DNA from: a virus
DNA length: 38,957 nt
Virus record (IMG/VR): IMGVR_UViG_3300036716_001241
Location: 1 to 38,957 of that record
Reading direction: 5' to 3' (one strand)
This document shows, piece by piece, positions 15,501 to 25,518 of the stretch (position 1 is its first letter; each line of letters opens with the position of its first letter). Both the position numbers and the translations under genes were made by a program. The notes below the pieces were generated by a model. It was given only the letters and a program-made list of their open reading frames with translations, was not told the DNA's origin and ran no database searches.

Positions 15501-18500
15501 AATTTTTTTTCTTTAATTCATCAATTTCTTGTTTTAATTCTTTTATTGCTTCTATCAATAATGGTACAATTTTTTCATATTTAACTGCAAGATATCCACT
15601 TTCTCTTTCTTCAACGACTTCAGGTAATACTTCTTGTATTTCTTGTGCAACAACACCAACATCATGTCCAGTATGAATAGCTTGTTTATCATTCCAATCA
15701 AATTCATACCCACCAATTTTTTCTAATTTATCTAATGGATTAGAAATTGATATTAGATTATCTTTTAATCTCTTATCTGATGAGGCAAATGCTACAACAT
15801 CACCACCAGCGTGAATATTTTCATTTACACCAAGACCACCATCAACTATAAGTGCTCCTGTTGTTTTACTTGTTGAAGTTGTTGCGTCATCTACACGAAC
15901 TGTTCCGAATGTTACATCATCACCAGTTCCTACTGCCTGTCCAATTGCTATATCATTTGCATTTGCTGTAACACCAGTTCCACCAACTACATTAAGAGTA
16001 ATATCTCCACTTCCACCACCTGTCATACCAGTTCCAGAAGTAATTGTTTGGTCTGCGGTAGCTGACGCTTCAATAGCATTTAATTTAGAATGGTCTGCAT
16101 CTGTAAAAGTGTTTGAGTCAGAACCTGCTTCAACTGCTGCAACTATCTCTGCATTACTTTGGTCTGCTGTAGCTCCTGATTCTACACTTAATGCAGATAG
16201 GACTTCAGCTACGGTTAAACCTTCTACTTCTGTTCCATTGATTCTAAGAAAATCATTATCTGCTACTACATCATTAGCCGTTAAAACATTTCCATCTGAA
16301 ATACCTTTAGCTAAGGCTTTTACAAATGCGAGATTTGTTACTTCCGAATCCATTAAAGCACCTGCACTTGTTACATTTGTTGTATCTGTTACATCGGCAC
16401 TTGATTCAACACTATCTAATTTAGTTTCTTGAGCATCTGTCATTAATCTTTTGTTTGATGCATCTGTAAAATTAGTAGTTGTAAATGTAGGTGTTGCTCC
16501 ACTAACAACTGATTGGTCTAATGCTTTAACAGAACCAATAGACGCTAATTCACTATCCATTAACGCACCTGCACTTGTTACATTTGCTGTATCGGTTACA
16601 TCTGCACTTGCCTCGATAGCATTTAATTTTGACAAGAGAGCCGCTGTAAATGGGTCTTCGGTGGCCTTTACTGCCGCTAAGTCAGTACATTCACTATCCA
16701 TTAACGCACCTGCTGCAGTTACATTTGCTGTATCGGTTACATCTGCACCTGCTTCAACTCCTGTAGTAGCACCAACTGTCAAACCTGCTGCTGTTCCTGT
16801 TACATTTGTCATCACACCACTTGCTGGTGTACCTAATGCTGGTGTTACTAAGACAGGACTTGTTAAAGTTTTGTTTGTTAAAGTATCTGTCGTTGCCTTT
16901 CCAACTACGGTATCTGTCGCATTCGGTAAAGTCCATGTTCTATCATTAGTTGGGTCTACAACGGTTAAAGTTGTTTCATGTCCATCATCTGTAGCTCCCT
17001 CAAAAACAATTGAGCTCGTTACCACAAGAGATGCAGTATTTACAAAAGTTTGTGTACCTGAAACATTTATATTAGGTACTACTAATGTTGAAGTACTTGG
17101 ATTATAAGTAAATGTTCCTGTATCGTCTAATAAAGCATTCGATTCATTGTGTAGAACAATTGGGAAATTTGTATTTGCAGTACTATCCGTAACGGTTGTA
17201 GTTGCTGCTAATGTTGCATTTGATACGGTAACTCCTGCTATAACAGTATTTAAAGCAGTACCATTAACAGTAATTGCATCTGCCTCAAGTGTACCATTAA
17301 TATCTGCATCACCTTCTATATCTAATGACGCACCATCCACTTCACCTGTTACAGTTATACTATCAACATAAGCGTCTTTCCAACGAACTCCTGTAGAACC
17401 CAAGTCTACATCACTATCTGATTGTGGCCCTAATATATTATCACCTACATAAACTTGTTCAGTATTATTTGCATAGAAATGTATTTCATCCGCTGTTTCA
17501 AAATCTATTTTCGTTTGGTCATCTTCACCAATTTTTATATCTGTTGCTAATAATGAAGTAATAGTAGTTTGTGCTGCATCTATATCAATATCCGCGGTGT
17601 TTAAAGTTAAACCATCTCCTGCTGTAATTGCACTTGTAACTGTAAGTGTATCACCACTTACTGCCGTAGTAATTCCTGTTCCACCAGCAATTGTAAGTGT
17701 ATCAGTTGCAGAATTTGAAGTTGTAGTTCCACTATCACCTGCAACTACATCCCATAAATCTTGGTCACCAGTATTTGTACCACTTGTGTTTTGAATATTT
17801 GTTGCAATTGTTGAATTAAGTTCTACCCCACCAATTGTTAAAGTAGTGGCATCAACCTCAACTACACTTGCAGTTACATAACTAAATGATGCACTTGTTG
17901 CAGTTAGTGTAGCTCCACTAAATGTTAAATCAGAGTCATCACTTAATACTCCATTTGTTCCTGCAAAAACAACTCTTCCACTTGTTAATCCATCAGGTGT
18001 AATTGTAGCTGCTCTTAAATCATAAGCACCTATATCAACATTATTTGCTACAGTTAATGAAGTAATTGCATCTACTGTACCACCATCAATATCTGGTGTA
18101 TTAATATCAGGACTTGTTAATACTTTATTTGTTAATGTTTGTGAATCTGTTAATTGTACAATATTACTATTCGTGATAGATGAAATTTTAGTTGCTGTAT
18201 CGGCATTACCAGTTACAGCACCTGTCAATGGCCCTGCGAACGCATCTGAAGTAACCGTACCATCAAAGAAAGCATCTTTAAATTCTAATGTAGATGTTCC
18301 CAAGTCAATGTCATTATCTGTAATTGGAGCAAGTACTCCATCTGTTAATTTAAGTTGTTGTGTACCATCAATGTCAAATATAATTGCATTATCTGTACCG
18401 AAATCTATATTTGCGTGTGATGAACCATATCCTATAGCAAGACTTGAATTATAAATACTTGTAATTGTTGTTTGTGCCGCATCTATATCTATATCTGCGG

Positions 18501-19050
18501 AAGTTAAAGTTAAACCATCACCTGCTGTAACTGCACTTGCAATTGTAAGTGTATTACTTGTTGCTGAAGTTGTTATACCTGTACCACCTGCGATAGTAAA
18601 TGTCTCACTATTTAAATCAATTGCAATTGTACCACTATCTGAACTGACATCTAAATCTTCTGCGGTTATTTGAGCTGCTACATAAGCTTTAATACTTTGT
18701 TGGGTCGCAAGTGCTGTTGCACTATCTGAACCCATTGCATCTTCATCGAGAACTGCAGTTACAGTTGCCCCTGAAGTCAAGGTTAAACTATCTATATTGG
18801 CAGTACCATCTATGTATAAATCTTTCCATTGAGTTCCTGATGCTCCTAAATCATAGGTATCATCTGCATTTGGTAAAGTAGAACCACTAATTGATATAGT
18901 CTGAGCCGATTGACTCATTACTAAAGCGGTTGAAGTATTTAAAGCATCAATACCTTTTGGATCATGAAGGTCTGCTCCTGTTAATTCACTATGTTTTTTT
19001 GCCATTTGTACTCGTCTATTGGATGCCCAAACGACTGCTCTATTATTCAT
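15499..19050 (-). CDS. Long tail fibre/adhesin with C-terminal S74 intramolecular chaperone
   Basis: This 1183-residue fibre is built of beta-rich repeats and ends in a peptidase-S74 autoprocessing chaperone. The S74 domain begins near residue 1089 with SDKRLKDN, whose Ser1091 and Lys1096 have the spacing of the catalytic dyad. GYEFDWN, HDVGVVAQEI, LPEVV, YLAVKYEKIVPLL and a terminal coiled coil follow. Such domains trimerise the fibre and then cut themselves off. The body has two related blocks (GDGLTLxxADIDIDAAQTT) and four ADVTDTxNVT-type repeats. Three PNADDTYDLG-type modules also occur and are shared with neighbouring proteins. The start has AGGAG seven bases upstream; an in-frame ATG 15 codons later (MAKKHSELTGADLHDPKG) is an alternative. 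Confidence 0.85.
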   Translation of the reverse strand: MNNRAVVWASNRRVQMAKKHSELTGADLHDPKGIDALNTSTALVMSQSAQTISISGSTLPNADDTYDLGASGTQWKDLYIDGTANIDSLTLTSGATVTAVLDEDAMGSDSATALATQQSIKAYVAAQITAEDLDVSSDSGTIAIDLNSETFTIAGGTGITTSATSNTLTIASAVTAGDGLTLTSADIDIDAAQTTITSIYNSSLAIGYGSSHANIDFGTDNAIIFDIDGTQQLKLTDGVLAPITDNDIDLGTSTLEFKDAFFDGTVTSDAFAGPLTGAVTGNADTATKISSITNSNIVQLTDSQTLTNKVLTSPDINTPDIDGGTVDAITSLTVANNVDIGAYDLRAATITPDGLTSGRVVFAGTNGVLSDDSDLTFSGATLTATSASFSYVTASVVEVDATTLTIGGVELNSTIATNIQNTSGTNTGDQDLWDVVAGDSGTTTSNSATDTLTIAGGTGITTAVSGDTLTVTSAITAGDGLTLNTADIDIDAAQTTITSLLATDIKIGEDDQTKIDFETADEIHFYANNTEQVYVGDNILGPQSDSDVDLGSTGVRWKDAYVDSITVTGEVDGASLDIEGDADINGTLEADAITVNGTALNTVIAGVTVSNATLAATTTVTDSTANTNFPIVLHNESNALLDDTGTFTYNPSTSTLVVPNINVSGTQTFVNTASLVVTSSIVFEGATDDGHETTLTVVDPTNDRTWTLPNATDTVVGKATTDTLTNKTLTSPVLVTPALGTPASGVMTNVTGTAAGLTVGATTGVEAGADVTDTANVTAAGALMDSECTDLAAVKATEDPFTAALLSKLNAIEASADVTDTANVTSAGALMDSELASIGSVKALDQSVVSGATPTFTTTNFTDASNKRLMTDAQETKLDSVESSADVTDTTNVTSAGALMDSEVTNLAFVKALAKGISDGNVLTANDVVADNDFLRINGTEVEGLTVAEVLSALSVESGATADQSNAEIVAAVEAGSDSNTFTDADHSKLNAIEASATADQTITSGTGMTGGGSGDITLNVVGGTGVTANANDIAIGQAVGTGDDVTFGTVRVDDATTSTSKTTGALIVDGGLGVNENIHAGGDVVAFASSDKRLKDNLISISNPLDKLEKIGGYEFDWNDKQAIHTGHDVGVVAQEIQEVLPEVVEERESGYLAVKYEKIVPLLIEAIKELKQEIDELKKKN

Positions 19051-19060
19051 TTATATACTC

Positions 19061-19507
19061 CTAATCGGTTACTAACACTTCACCTGAATTATCTGTTACT
19101 GTTGTAAAATTTAAAAATGTTGAACTACTAGCATCAACTACCATTTTTTCCATCAATTCAGGTATCGAATATCCTTGTTCACTTATAACACCATCAACTG
19201 CTAATGACCCTGTTACATAAACATCAGCATTTGCTGCATAATATGAACCTGTTGCTTTAAATGGTGATGACGATGTTGATGTTACTGTTACAGCATTACC
19301 ACTTGTTGTGGCAGTTAATGAACTACCTACAAAATCTATACTTGATACTTGAGATGTTAAAGAAGAACCCTCTTCACTTACTGCGATATTTGCAGTGTCG
19401 GCTGCTACACCTGTTATTGCGGAGCCATCACCTTTGAAATAACTTGCCGTTACTTGATTCAGTTGGGCGTTAGAGCCCGAAACTACTACTTTTTTCCAAT
19501 TTGGCAT
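19061..19507 (-). CDS. Short fibre-associated virion protein
   Basis: This 148-residue protein starts MPNWKKVVVSGSNAQLN, nearly the same start as the 676-residue fibre (MAQWRKVIVSGSNAELN). Thr/Ser/Val-rich strands follow, with VSGSNAQLNQVTASYFKGDGSAITGV and YVTGSLAVDGVI typical of SGS-rich phage fibre modules. It ends in a short acidic tail. It lies ten bases before the S74 fibre gene with a GGGAG ribosome binding site, so it may be a fibre tip, connector or chaperone. No catalytic motif is visible. The shared start suggests a common anchoring peptide for these proteins. Confidence 0.68.
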   Translation of the reverse strand: MPNWKKVVVSGSNAQLNQVTASYFKGDGSAITGVAADTANIAVSEEGSSLTSQVSSIDFVGSSLTATTSGNAVTVTSTSSSPFKATGSYYAANADVYVTGSLAVDGVISEQGYSIPELMEKMVVDASSSTFLNFTTVTDNSGEVLVTD

Positions 19508-19581
19508 TTATGTTATCTCCCTACGGTTGGTTACTCTTTCAAGCCCACTTCCTAATGTCGCCAAACATCAGGCCAATAAAG

Positions 19582-19884
19582 TTAATCTTCAACCCAAAGT
19601 TCTCCATCTTGTTCTTTAAGTCTTTGTGTTTCTTTTTGTTGAATTTCTTCTATTTGTTCTTTAACTACATCTTTTTTAGATTTAGTTTCCGTAATCATAG
19701 CTTCTTTTCTATTCAACAATTGATATTGAGATTTCAGTTTATTAACAACTTCCATCGCAATACCCAAATGTTTACCTGGAATCATTCCATTCTTAATTGT
19801 TTCAAATAAGAATTCAATTTCTTCTTTTTTGAACTTAGCGACTTCATCCACTATAGTTCTTACTTTATTTGCAGTTACTGCCAT
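19582..19884 (-). CDS. Small coiled-coil protein between fibre genes
   Basis: This 100-residue, highly charged, helical protein has a strong coiled-coil region in its second half (YQLLNRKEAMITETKSKKDVVKEQ, then EIQQKETQRL) and an acidic end. The first half includes KKEEIEFLFETIKNGMIPGK. It lies between two fibre genes, the site where many phages encode fibre assembly chaperones or trimerisation factors, so I infer such a role without motif support. The ribosome binding site is AAAGG. The stretch 19508-19581 between it and the next gene holds no gene I can see. Confidence 0.65.
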   Translation of the reverse strand: MAVTANKVRTIVDEVAKFKKEEIEFLFETIKNGMIPGKHLGIAMEVVNKLKSQYQLLNRKEAMITETKSKKDVVKEQIEEIQQKETQRLKEQDGELWVED

Positions 19885-19905
19885 ATATCAACCTTTATTT
19901 TAAGT

Positions 19906-21936
19906 TTAACTAAATATAAATATATCTCCTGTGGATGTATTTACATGCATCATTCCAATTCTATCACCAGCTGCTGAACCGAAATCACTTGGATTTCCAC
20001 TAGCATCTGCTGCTGAACCACTAACACTAACAACATATTGTCTTGGTGTTATTGTTGTGGAACTATGTGAAGTATCATCAGCTTTTGATAAAGCCCATCT
20101 TGAAGCACTATCATCATATCCTAATGATGTACCAGCACCTGCTCCATCTGTTTCAACTACAATACCACCATCTCCACTTGAAGAACCACTTGCCATTAGA
20201 ATAAATCTATCTGCAACTTTTAAGTTCGTGGTGTCGATTGTGGTTAATGTTCCATTAACATCTAAACTTCCAGGAACTGTAACTGTAGTATCACTCTTAC
20301 CTATAGTTACTCCTGTTGCATTTGTTCCACCAATAGTGATTGTAGATGTTGCGTCCATATTAATGACTCCACCATCTGCATCAATGTCCATTTCAGAAGC
20401 ACCTAATGTAAGTGCTCCACTTCCATCAATACCTACAGTTGAACCATTAAGTGTAAATGCCCCTGAATTTAAATCAAGAGCTGCTGATGTAGTAATATCT
20501 ATTTCAGCTGCATTACCAGCGATATTAACACCACCTGCACCATCTAATGTTAATGCTCCAGCACCTGTAGTAACATCAGACGCTGCACCACCTTGAACCG
20601 AAACACCCGCAGTAGAGTCAATTGTAATTGCTCCACTTGCATCTAAATCCAGTGCTACAGAGTCAATATCAAGATTACCAGAACCATCATAAATAATAGC
20701 TTCAGTATCATCACTAAAGGTTGCTCCACCATCTCCACTAATTAAAATTGTAGAAGTACTATCTATAGTAATTGCTCCACTTGCATCAATATCAAGAGTA
20801 GAAGAATCAATATCTACTGCGACATCTGAATCTCCACCAATAGTAATTGCAGAACCATCAATAGTAACTGCTCCAGCCGCATCTATATCAAATGTACTCG
20901 ATGGGTCAAATGCCATCGTAGTAGATGTCATTGTTAATGCTCCACTTGCATCTAAATCAAATGTAGATGCATCTACATCTATCGCGACATCTGCTGCAAC
21001 ACCAATATCAATACCACCTGCACCATCAATAGCGACTTTACCACTATTTGATGCGTCTATATCTACTCCTGTATGTCCGTCTAATACCAAAGTACCAGCG
21101 ACTGAATCAAGAGTTAAATTTCCTGCTGAAGTAGACCATGTGGCTGCCGCGGCTGATGTTATTGTCAAACCACCTGCCGATGTCTGTAAAGTTCCAGCGT
21201 CTGTTAAGGTTATATCACCTTCTAAAAATAAATCTTGCCATGCTTGTGAAGCTGAACCTAAGTCATATGTATCATCTGCATTTGGAATAAGATTTGAATC
21301 AATATCTGCTCCAAAACTAACAGAATCAGTATTTGCATCTCCAAATGTTAGATTACCACCAAAAACACCATTTCCAGACACATTCAAGTGTCCAAATGAT
21401 CCAGTAGATGCTGAAGATCCTGAAACAGAATTACCACCAATTAATACATCACCACCACCGACAGTAAGTGCGTTTGCTGAATGAGTTAAAGTTACATCAC
21501 CTGCGTTAAAGTCAACAACTGCTCCACTTGCTAAAAATAAATCACTAAATGCTGTTCCACTCACACCAAGTGCTGAACCATCGTTTGCTGAAGGTTTAAC
21601 ATTACCACCACCTGCATTTATTGAAACATCTGCTGCTGCAACAATTTGTAAATCTGTGGATACATCTAAATAATCAGATGCACTATCTAATTCTAACCTA
21701 TCGACTCTGGTATTACCACCATCTATGTCAAGTAAATTACCTGAATGAGTTAAAGTTACATCTCCACTATCAAAATTAACTACTGCTCCACTATCGAGAA
21801 ACAAATCGCTCCAATTCAAAGCGTTTGTACCTAAAGAGCCCCCGTTAGTAATAGTAGGTACTACATTTCCGCTCGAGTTTATATTGTTTAGTTCGGCATT
21901 ACTGCCAGAAACTATTACTTTTCTCCATTGTGCCAT
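19906..21936 (-). CDS. Repetitive beta-rich tail fibre protein
   Basis: This 676-residue protein is made almost entirely of Gly/Ser/Asp/Ala/Thr-rich repeats. After MAQWRKVIVSGSNAELN come three modules of the form (P..)DxxxLGxxxxxWxDLFLxxGxxxxxxxGDVTLTHS, then about a dozen short turns of the type ALDLDASGAITIDST and GGVNIxxxAAEIDI, consistent with a triple-stranded beta-helix shaft. The C-terminus (VADRFILMASGSSSGDGGIVVETD onwards, with SLGYDDSASRWALSKADD) looks like a globular cap. The TGSFGHLNVSGN and PNADDTYDLG segments are also in the 148-residue gene at 25858. A TGATATTTAT element and a 6-bp hairpin lie in its leader, and the ribosome binding site is TAGGAGAATAAAATG. Confidence 0.78.
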   Translation of the reverse strand: MAQWRKVIVSGSNAELNNINSSGNVVPTITNGGSLGTNALNWSDLFLDSGAVVNFDSGDVTLTHSGNLLDIDGGNTRVDRLELDSASDYLDVSTDLQIVAAADVSINAGGGNVKPSANDGSALGVSGTAFSDLFLASGAVVDFNAGDVTLTHSANALTVGGGDVLIGGNSVSGSSASTGSFGHLNVSGNGVFGGNLTFGDANTDSVSFGADIDSNLIPNADDTYDLGSASQAWQDLFLEGDITLTDAGTLQTSAGGLTITSAAAATWSTSAGNLTLDSVAGTLVLDGHTGVDIDASNSGKVAIDGAGGIDIGVAADVAIDVDASTFDLDASGALTMTSTTMAFDPSSTFDIDAAGAVTIDGSAITIGGDSDVAVDIDSSTLDIDASGAITIDSTSTILISGDGGATFSDDTEAIIYDGSGNLDIDSVALDLDASGAITIDSTAGVSVQGGAASDVTTGAGALTLDGAGGVNIAGNAAEIDITTSAALDLNSGAFTLNGSTVGIDGSGALTLGASEMDIDADGGVINMDATSTITIGGTNATGVTIGKSDTTVTVPGSLDVNGTLTTIDTTNLKVADRFILMASGSSSGDGGIVVETDGAGAGTSLGYDDSASRWALSKADDTSHSSTTITPRQYVVSVSGSAADASGNPSDFGSAAGDRIGMMHVNTSTGDIFIFS

Positions 21937-21951
21937 TTTATTCTCCTAATT

Positions 21952-21972
21952 GGACTTGACAAGTCCTTTTTT
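21952..21972 (-). promoter_or_regulatory. Leader hairpin of the 676-residue fibre
   Basis: GGACTT and AAGTCC form a perfect six-pair stem round GTC (seven pairs if the loop tightens), between the TGATATTTAT element and the ribosome binding site. On the plus strand it is followed by six T and would look like a terminator for antisense transcription. In the sense mRNA it is a 5' leader hairpin. Confidence 0.45.
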
Positions 21973-21978
21973 CATTTA

Positions 21979-21988
21979 ATAAATATCA
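21979..21988 (-). promoter_or_regulatory. TGATATTTAT element before the 676-residue fibre
   Basis: An exact copy 42 bases upstream of the ATG at 21936, in the gap after the 386-residue fibre gene, followed by the leader hairpin and TAGGAGAATAAAATG. Confidence 0.6.
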
Positions 21989-22000
21989 TTTAAATTAGTT

Positions 22001-23161
22001 TTATGGTAAACCTGCACCATCGTATCCCAGATACCATTGGTCTGATCCAGAATAAAATAATCCACCTGCAACTGCAGTTGGTGTAGTTGTTCTGGCACCT
22101 AAAACTATCACTTTATCGTCTATCTGTACTGATATCTCATCACTACCGTTATATAGTGTAAATAAGTTATCAGAGTTTGTTGCTTTGAAATCAAAGCTTG
22201 AACCTGAAATACTCAAATGATTACTACCACTTGTATTAAAGGTTACTCCATTGTATGTAAAATCATCTGTCAAACTTAAAGTATCTATGTTTGCAGTTCC
22301 ATCTACAAATAAATCTTTCCATTGGAAGGTTGTACTTCCTATATCATATGTATCATCTTGTGTTGGTATAAAATCACCAGCAGAACTCAATTGGCCAACT
22401 TGACTAAAAGAACCACTAATACTAAGACTACCAGTAAATTGATGAGTATCATCAATAGTATCACCAAACATTGTACTTCCACTCATAAAAGATGAAGTCA
22501 TATATGTTATTGATGAACTAACGACAAATTGATTTGCAGTTATATCACCATCTATATTCAATCCTGTTGCAAGTGTCGTACCAACATATTGATAAACACT
22601 CATATAAACTATATCACTTGAATTTAACGCACTTTCAAGTTGTAATACACCAGTTTTATAATCAAATTGATAATCATTACCTGATATAACATCACTACCA
22701 CCTAAAGAACCACTATTAGTTGAAGTGGATTTATATACTCTTACTCCATATCCAGGTGTTCCGTCTTCAGTATTTGCGTTTGCCAAAGAAGATATTGAAT
22801 ACTTTGGTGATATAAAATTAGTTTGTTGTCCACTATCTATCAACTGTGGTGTTATTCCACTTGCACTACCCGTAGGTGATACAAAAAACCATACATCTTC
22901 ATCAACATTAGATTTGGTTAATCTAAATCTATACCAATATTTCATTATATTATTACTTTGTGCGGTATAAATCTGTCCACTTTGTGAACTTCCACTATAT
23001 GGTAATCCTGAAGATGGTATTAAACTACCTTGTGTATAAATTTCAGATGCTTGTAAATCTAATACCGAAGTAAACGCTTCTTGTGAAGTGTTTAAATCAG
23101 CACTTGTAAATCGTCTGTTCCCAAGTAATCTGTTTGATTTTTTTTCTACATTAATAGCCAT
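22001..23161 (-). CDS. Fibre/adhesin protein with shared repeat modules
   Basis: This 386-residue protein has an N-terminal part (1-200) with KKSNRLLGNRRFTSADLN, a WYRFRLTKSNVDEDVWFFVSP strand region and SGNDYQFDYKTGVLQLESALNSS, which looks like an anchoring or jelly-roll domain. The C-terminal half carries the modules SGSTMFGDTIDDTHQFTGSL and PTQDDTYDIGSTTFQWKDLF, also found in the gp15 fusion and the other fibres, and it ends with GLFYSGSDQWYLGYDGAGLP. It lies 10 bases after the 781-residue protein, with an AAGGG ribosome binding site. A structural fibre role is inferred from composition, modules and place. No enzyme motif is seen. Confidence 0.74.
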   Translation of the reverse strand: MAINVEKKSNRLLGNRRFTSADLNTSQEAFTSVLDLQASEIYTQGSLIPSSGLPYSGSSQSGQIYTAQSNNIMKYWYRFRLTKSNVDEDVWFFVSPTGSASGITPQLIDSGQQTNFISPKYSISSLANANTEDGTPGYGVRVYKSTSTNSGSLGGSDVISGNDYQFDYKTGVLQLESALNSSDIVYMSVYQYVGTTLATGLNIDGDITANQFVVSSSITYMTSSFMSGSTMFGDTIDDTHQFTGSLSISGSFSQVGQLSSAGDFIPTQDDTYDIGSTTFQWKDLFVDGTANIDTLSLTDDFTYNGVTFNTSGSNHLSISGSSFDFKATNSDNLFTLYNGSDEISVQIDDKVIVLGARTTTPTAVAGGLFYSGSDQWYLGYDGAGLP

Positions 23162-23171
23162 TACTTATCCC

Positions 23172-25517
23172 TTAACTATACGCCAATGTTATACTTGTTA
23201 CTGGTGATTGATCACCTTTATATCTAATTACTACATAAAGTTCATTATCACTTGCATCTAAAAACATTCCATCTGCGTTTCTTATTGGTACGGTATATGT
23301 CGTTCCACCAACACTACCACCTGTATTTCCATATAAATCTATAGCAGAACTAAATGGGTTTTTAAAATTATCTGCGGCTAATCCACTTTCAATTAAATTA
23401 CTAACGGTAGCACTTGGGTCGTAAATTCTACAATTAGTTATACTTGTATTACTACCTGCACTTGTACCACTTTTTAATATCAAACCAACTGCCACTCCAC
23501 TTGAAGTTGAATCCCAACCAACTAAAGTCTTACCAACATTTACAGTCATACTTGTTCTCGCACTACCATCTTGAAATCTTCGTATATAATATTTGTATGT
23601 TCCACTACCAAAATCTTCTGGAAACCAATACCCATAATCACCACCTGGTTCTACCAAATATCCAGGTTTAACTTGTAAATCATAATTACCTAATACACTA
23701 TCTCCCTCATCATTGGTCTGAAAACTATCAGTTGTAAAATATGCTCCATTAAATGCAGTTACATTATCTGCTAATACTATTCTAAAATCTTCACCTGTAA
23801 ATGTTTCTGTTGTGTCGGCTAAAGTATTTGAATCATATCCTTGAGCTCTACTATAAACTGCCATTGAACCACTTGAACTTGATTGTCCAAATAAACTTGC
23901 ATCATATAAACTTATTGTTGATGTAGTATCGGTTACACTTGTATTTTTCCAATTACGACCTGTTGCTCTAAAGGTTAAATTATAATTTTGTGATTCATCA
24001 CTTGACCTATTTTGGTCAATATTCTCGGTATTACTATCAAGTGTAAAAGTAAATGAAGAACTTGCAACTGCTATATCTTGAATTTCAGGATCATCCCCAC
24101 TACTTCTCTTGTTTGTCCAAATATTATCTATGACATAATTGGTTGCCCCTGTAGAAGAAACTCCACTATTGTTTACAGTCGTGGTTGTATTACTAATTGT
24201 TGTTGAACCTATATTTTCCCATTGGTCTGTTGGATTACTATTTACCAGTACTGATGTTCCATATCCATAACAAGGATCAAATGATTTACTTACTTCAGAA
24301 TCAAAGGTAAAACTATAAGTTGTTGTTAATAAATAAGGTGCACCACTCAAACTTCTTGATGTTGCTGTAAATCCCGTTCTATTTAATGAACTTGTAACAA
24401 CTGCTGTTGGTTGACTATTAGTTATATCACTTGGTAATCCACCTGAGTATAAATAAAATCTTGTAGTTCCATCCGTACCACTTTTATATTGAAAACTACT
24501 CATTGAACCTGTTTTCAATCCTACTACAACATCATGTACCGCATAATATCCACTAGCAGAAACACTATTTGCACTTGTTGCTCCACCAGTATAAAATCTT
24601 CCACTATGTACTCCACTCACACTATTAAAATCTCCGTCTTGATATGCTGCTGGTATAACTGCGGGATTAGCAGATTCAATTTTTGCTAATATTAATCCAT
24701 TTGATGTTCCAAATGATGATTGTGTAAAATCTTTATATGAAGAAGTTGTAAAAGTTGAATCCTCATCTGGGGTTGCATCTGCGTAATTATCACTAAATGA
24801 TTGTGATGAAATTACTCGTACACTATATTCATCTGCGTTACCACTTGATAATGCACCCATTCCAAAGTAATTTGAATTACTTGAAGCAAAAGTTGAACCT
24901 GCATTATTTGCAGTAACGGTAAATGTTGCCGTTCCAAATGTTCCATTTGTTAATATGGTTGATGGTATACGAGAAGCATAACTTCCATGAAATGGATTTG
25001 TTCCCACATCATTATCATTCGTTCCCCTATCACTTGATAATACCCATCCTTTTGATTCTAAATAATCTTGAACTGCTCTATAAGAACCAGTTTCACTTAA
25101 ATCTATAAATGCTGAACCTGTCCAACTATTAGATAATCTTGCATTTTCATAAGTTGAACCTAACACTCCATCTAACAATGAACCTTTACTTGTAGTTGAA
25201 CCTTCTGTATGTGATGTACTAATAGAATTCCAATATTTTTCATTTGCTGTTGGTGAAGATGTATCTATTGAATGACTGACTATTCCAGCCACAAATCTTA
25301 AAATTTCACTTACATGAGTTGTTTCATCAAAGTTATTAAAATAACTTCCATCTAAACCACTTCCCCAGGGATTAGATGTTGGATAACCATTGGTTATATT
25401 ATTGGTATAGATTGCAGTCGAAGCAGACGCTGCCTGTTCTACTCTTAAAAAAGTAGATGAATCTGAACCACTAATTGTAAGTGGTTGTCTTTGAATCGAT
25501 TTACCAATATATTTCAT
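23172..25517 (-). CDS. Large Ser/Thr-rich adhesin or fibre protein
   Basis: This 781-residue protein is very rich in Ser, Thr, Asn, Gly and Tyr and poor in Lys and Cys, the usual make-up of phage receptor-binding and fibre proteins. It starts MKYIGKSIQRQPLTISGSDSS, and SGSDSS-type segments link it to its neighbours. I see no PNADDTYDLG module, S74 domain or enzymatic motif, and the body is mostly predicted beta strand. The C-terminus ends in LYVVIRYKGDQSPVTSITLAYS. It is separated by one base from the preceding 108-residue gene and lacks a strong ribosome binding site, so translation is probably coupled. It could be the variable host-range determinant of the cluster. Confidence 0.72.
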   Translation of the reverse strand: MKYIGKSIQRQPLTISGSDSSTFLRVEQAASASTAIYTNNITNGYPTSNPWGSGLDGSYFNNFDETTHVSEILRFVAGIVSHSIDTSSPTANEKYWNSISTSHTEGSTTSKGSLLDGVLGSTYENARLSNSWTGSAFIDLSETGSYRAVQDYLESKGWVLSSDRGTNDNDVGTNPFHGSYASRIPSTILTNGTFGTATFTVTANNAGSTFASSNSNYFGMGALSSGNADEYSVRVISSQSFSDNYADATPDEDSTFTTSSYKDFTQSSFGTSNGLILAKIESANPAVIPAAYQDGDFNSVSGVHSGRFYTGGATSANSVSASGYYAVHDVVVGLKTGSMSSFQYKSGTDGTTRFYLYSGGLPSDITNSQPTAVVTSSLNRTGFTATSRSLSGAPYLLTTTYSFTFDSEVSKSFDPCYGYGTSVLVNSNPTDQWENIGSTTISNTTTTVNNSGVSSTGATNYVIDNIWTNKRSSGDDPEIQDIAVASSSFTFTLDSNTENIDQNRSSDESQNYNLTFRATGRNWKNTSVTDTTSTISLYDASLFGQSSSSGSMAVYSRAQGYDSNTLADTTETFTGEDFRIVLADNVTAFNGAYFTTDSFQTNDEGDSVLGNYDLQVKPGYLVEPGGDYGYWFPEDFGSGTYKYYIRRFQDGSARTSMTVNVGKTLVGWDSTSSGVAVGLILKSGTSAGSNTSITNCRIYDPSATVSNLIESGLAADNFKNPFSSAIDLYGNTGGSVGGTTYTVPIRNADGMFLDASDNELYVVIRYKGDQSPVTSITLAYS

Positions 25518-25518
25518 A

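Noticed and set aside
19915-19924. TATAAATATA on the plus strand at the end of the 676-residue fibre
   Set aside because: It lies inside the coding sequence (DIFIFS end) and differs from the exact 10-mer, so I did not count it as a promoter copy.
15499-21936. Several plus-strand frames of 70-220 codons opposite the fibre genes
   Set aside because: They are Val/Ala/Ser/Pro-rich shadows of repetitive fibre codons, lack starts with ribosome binding sites and show no domain.
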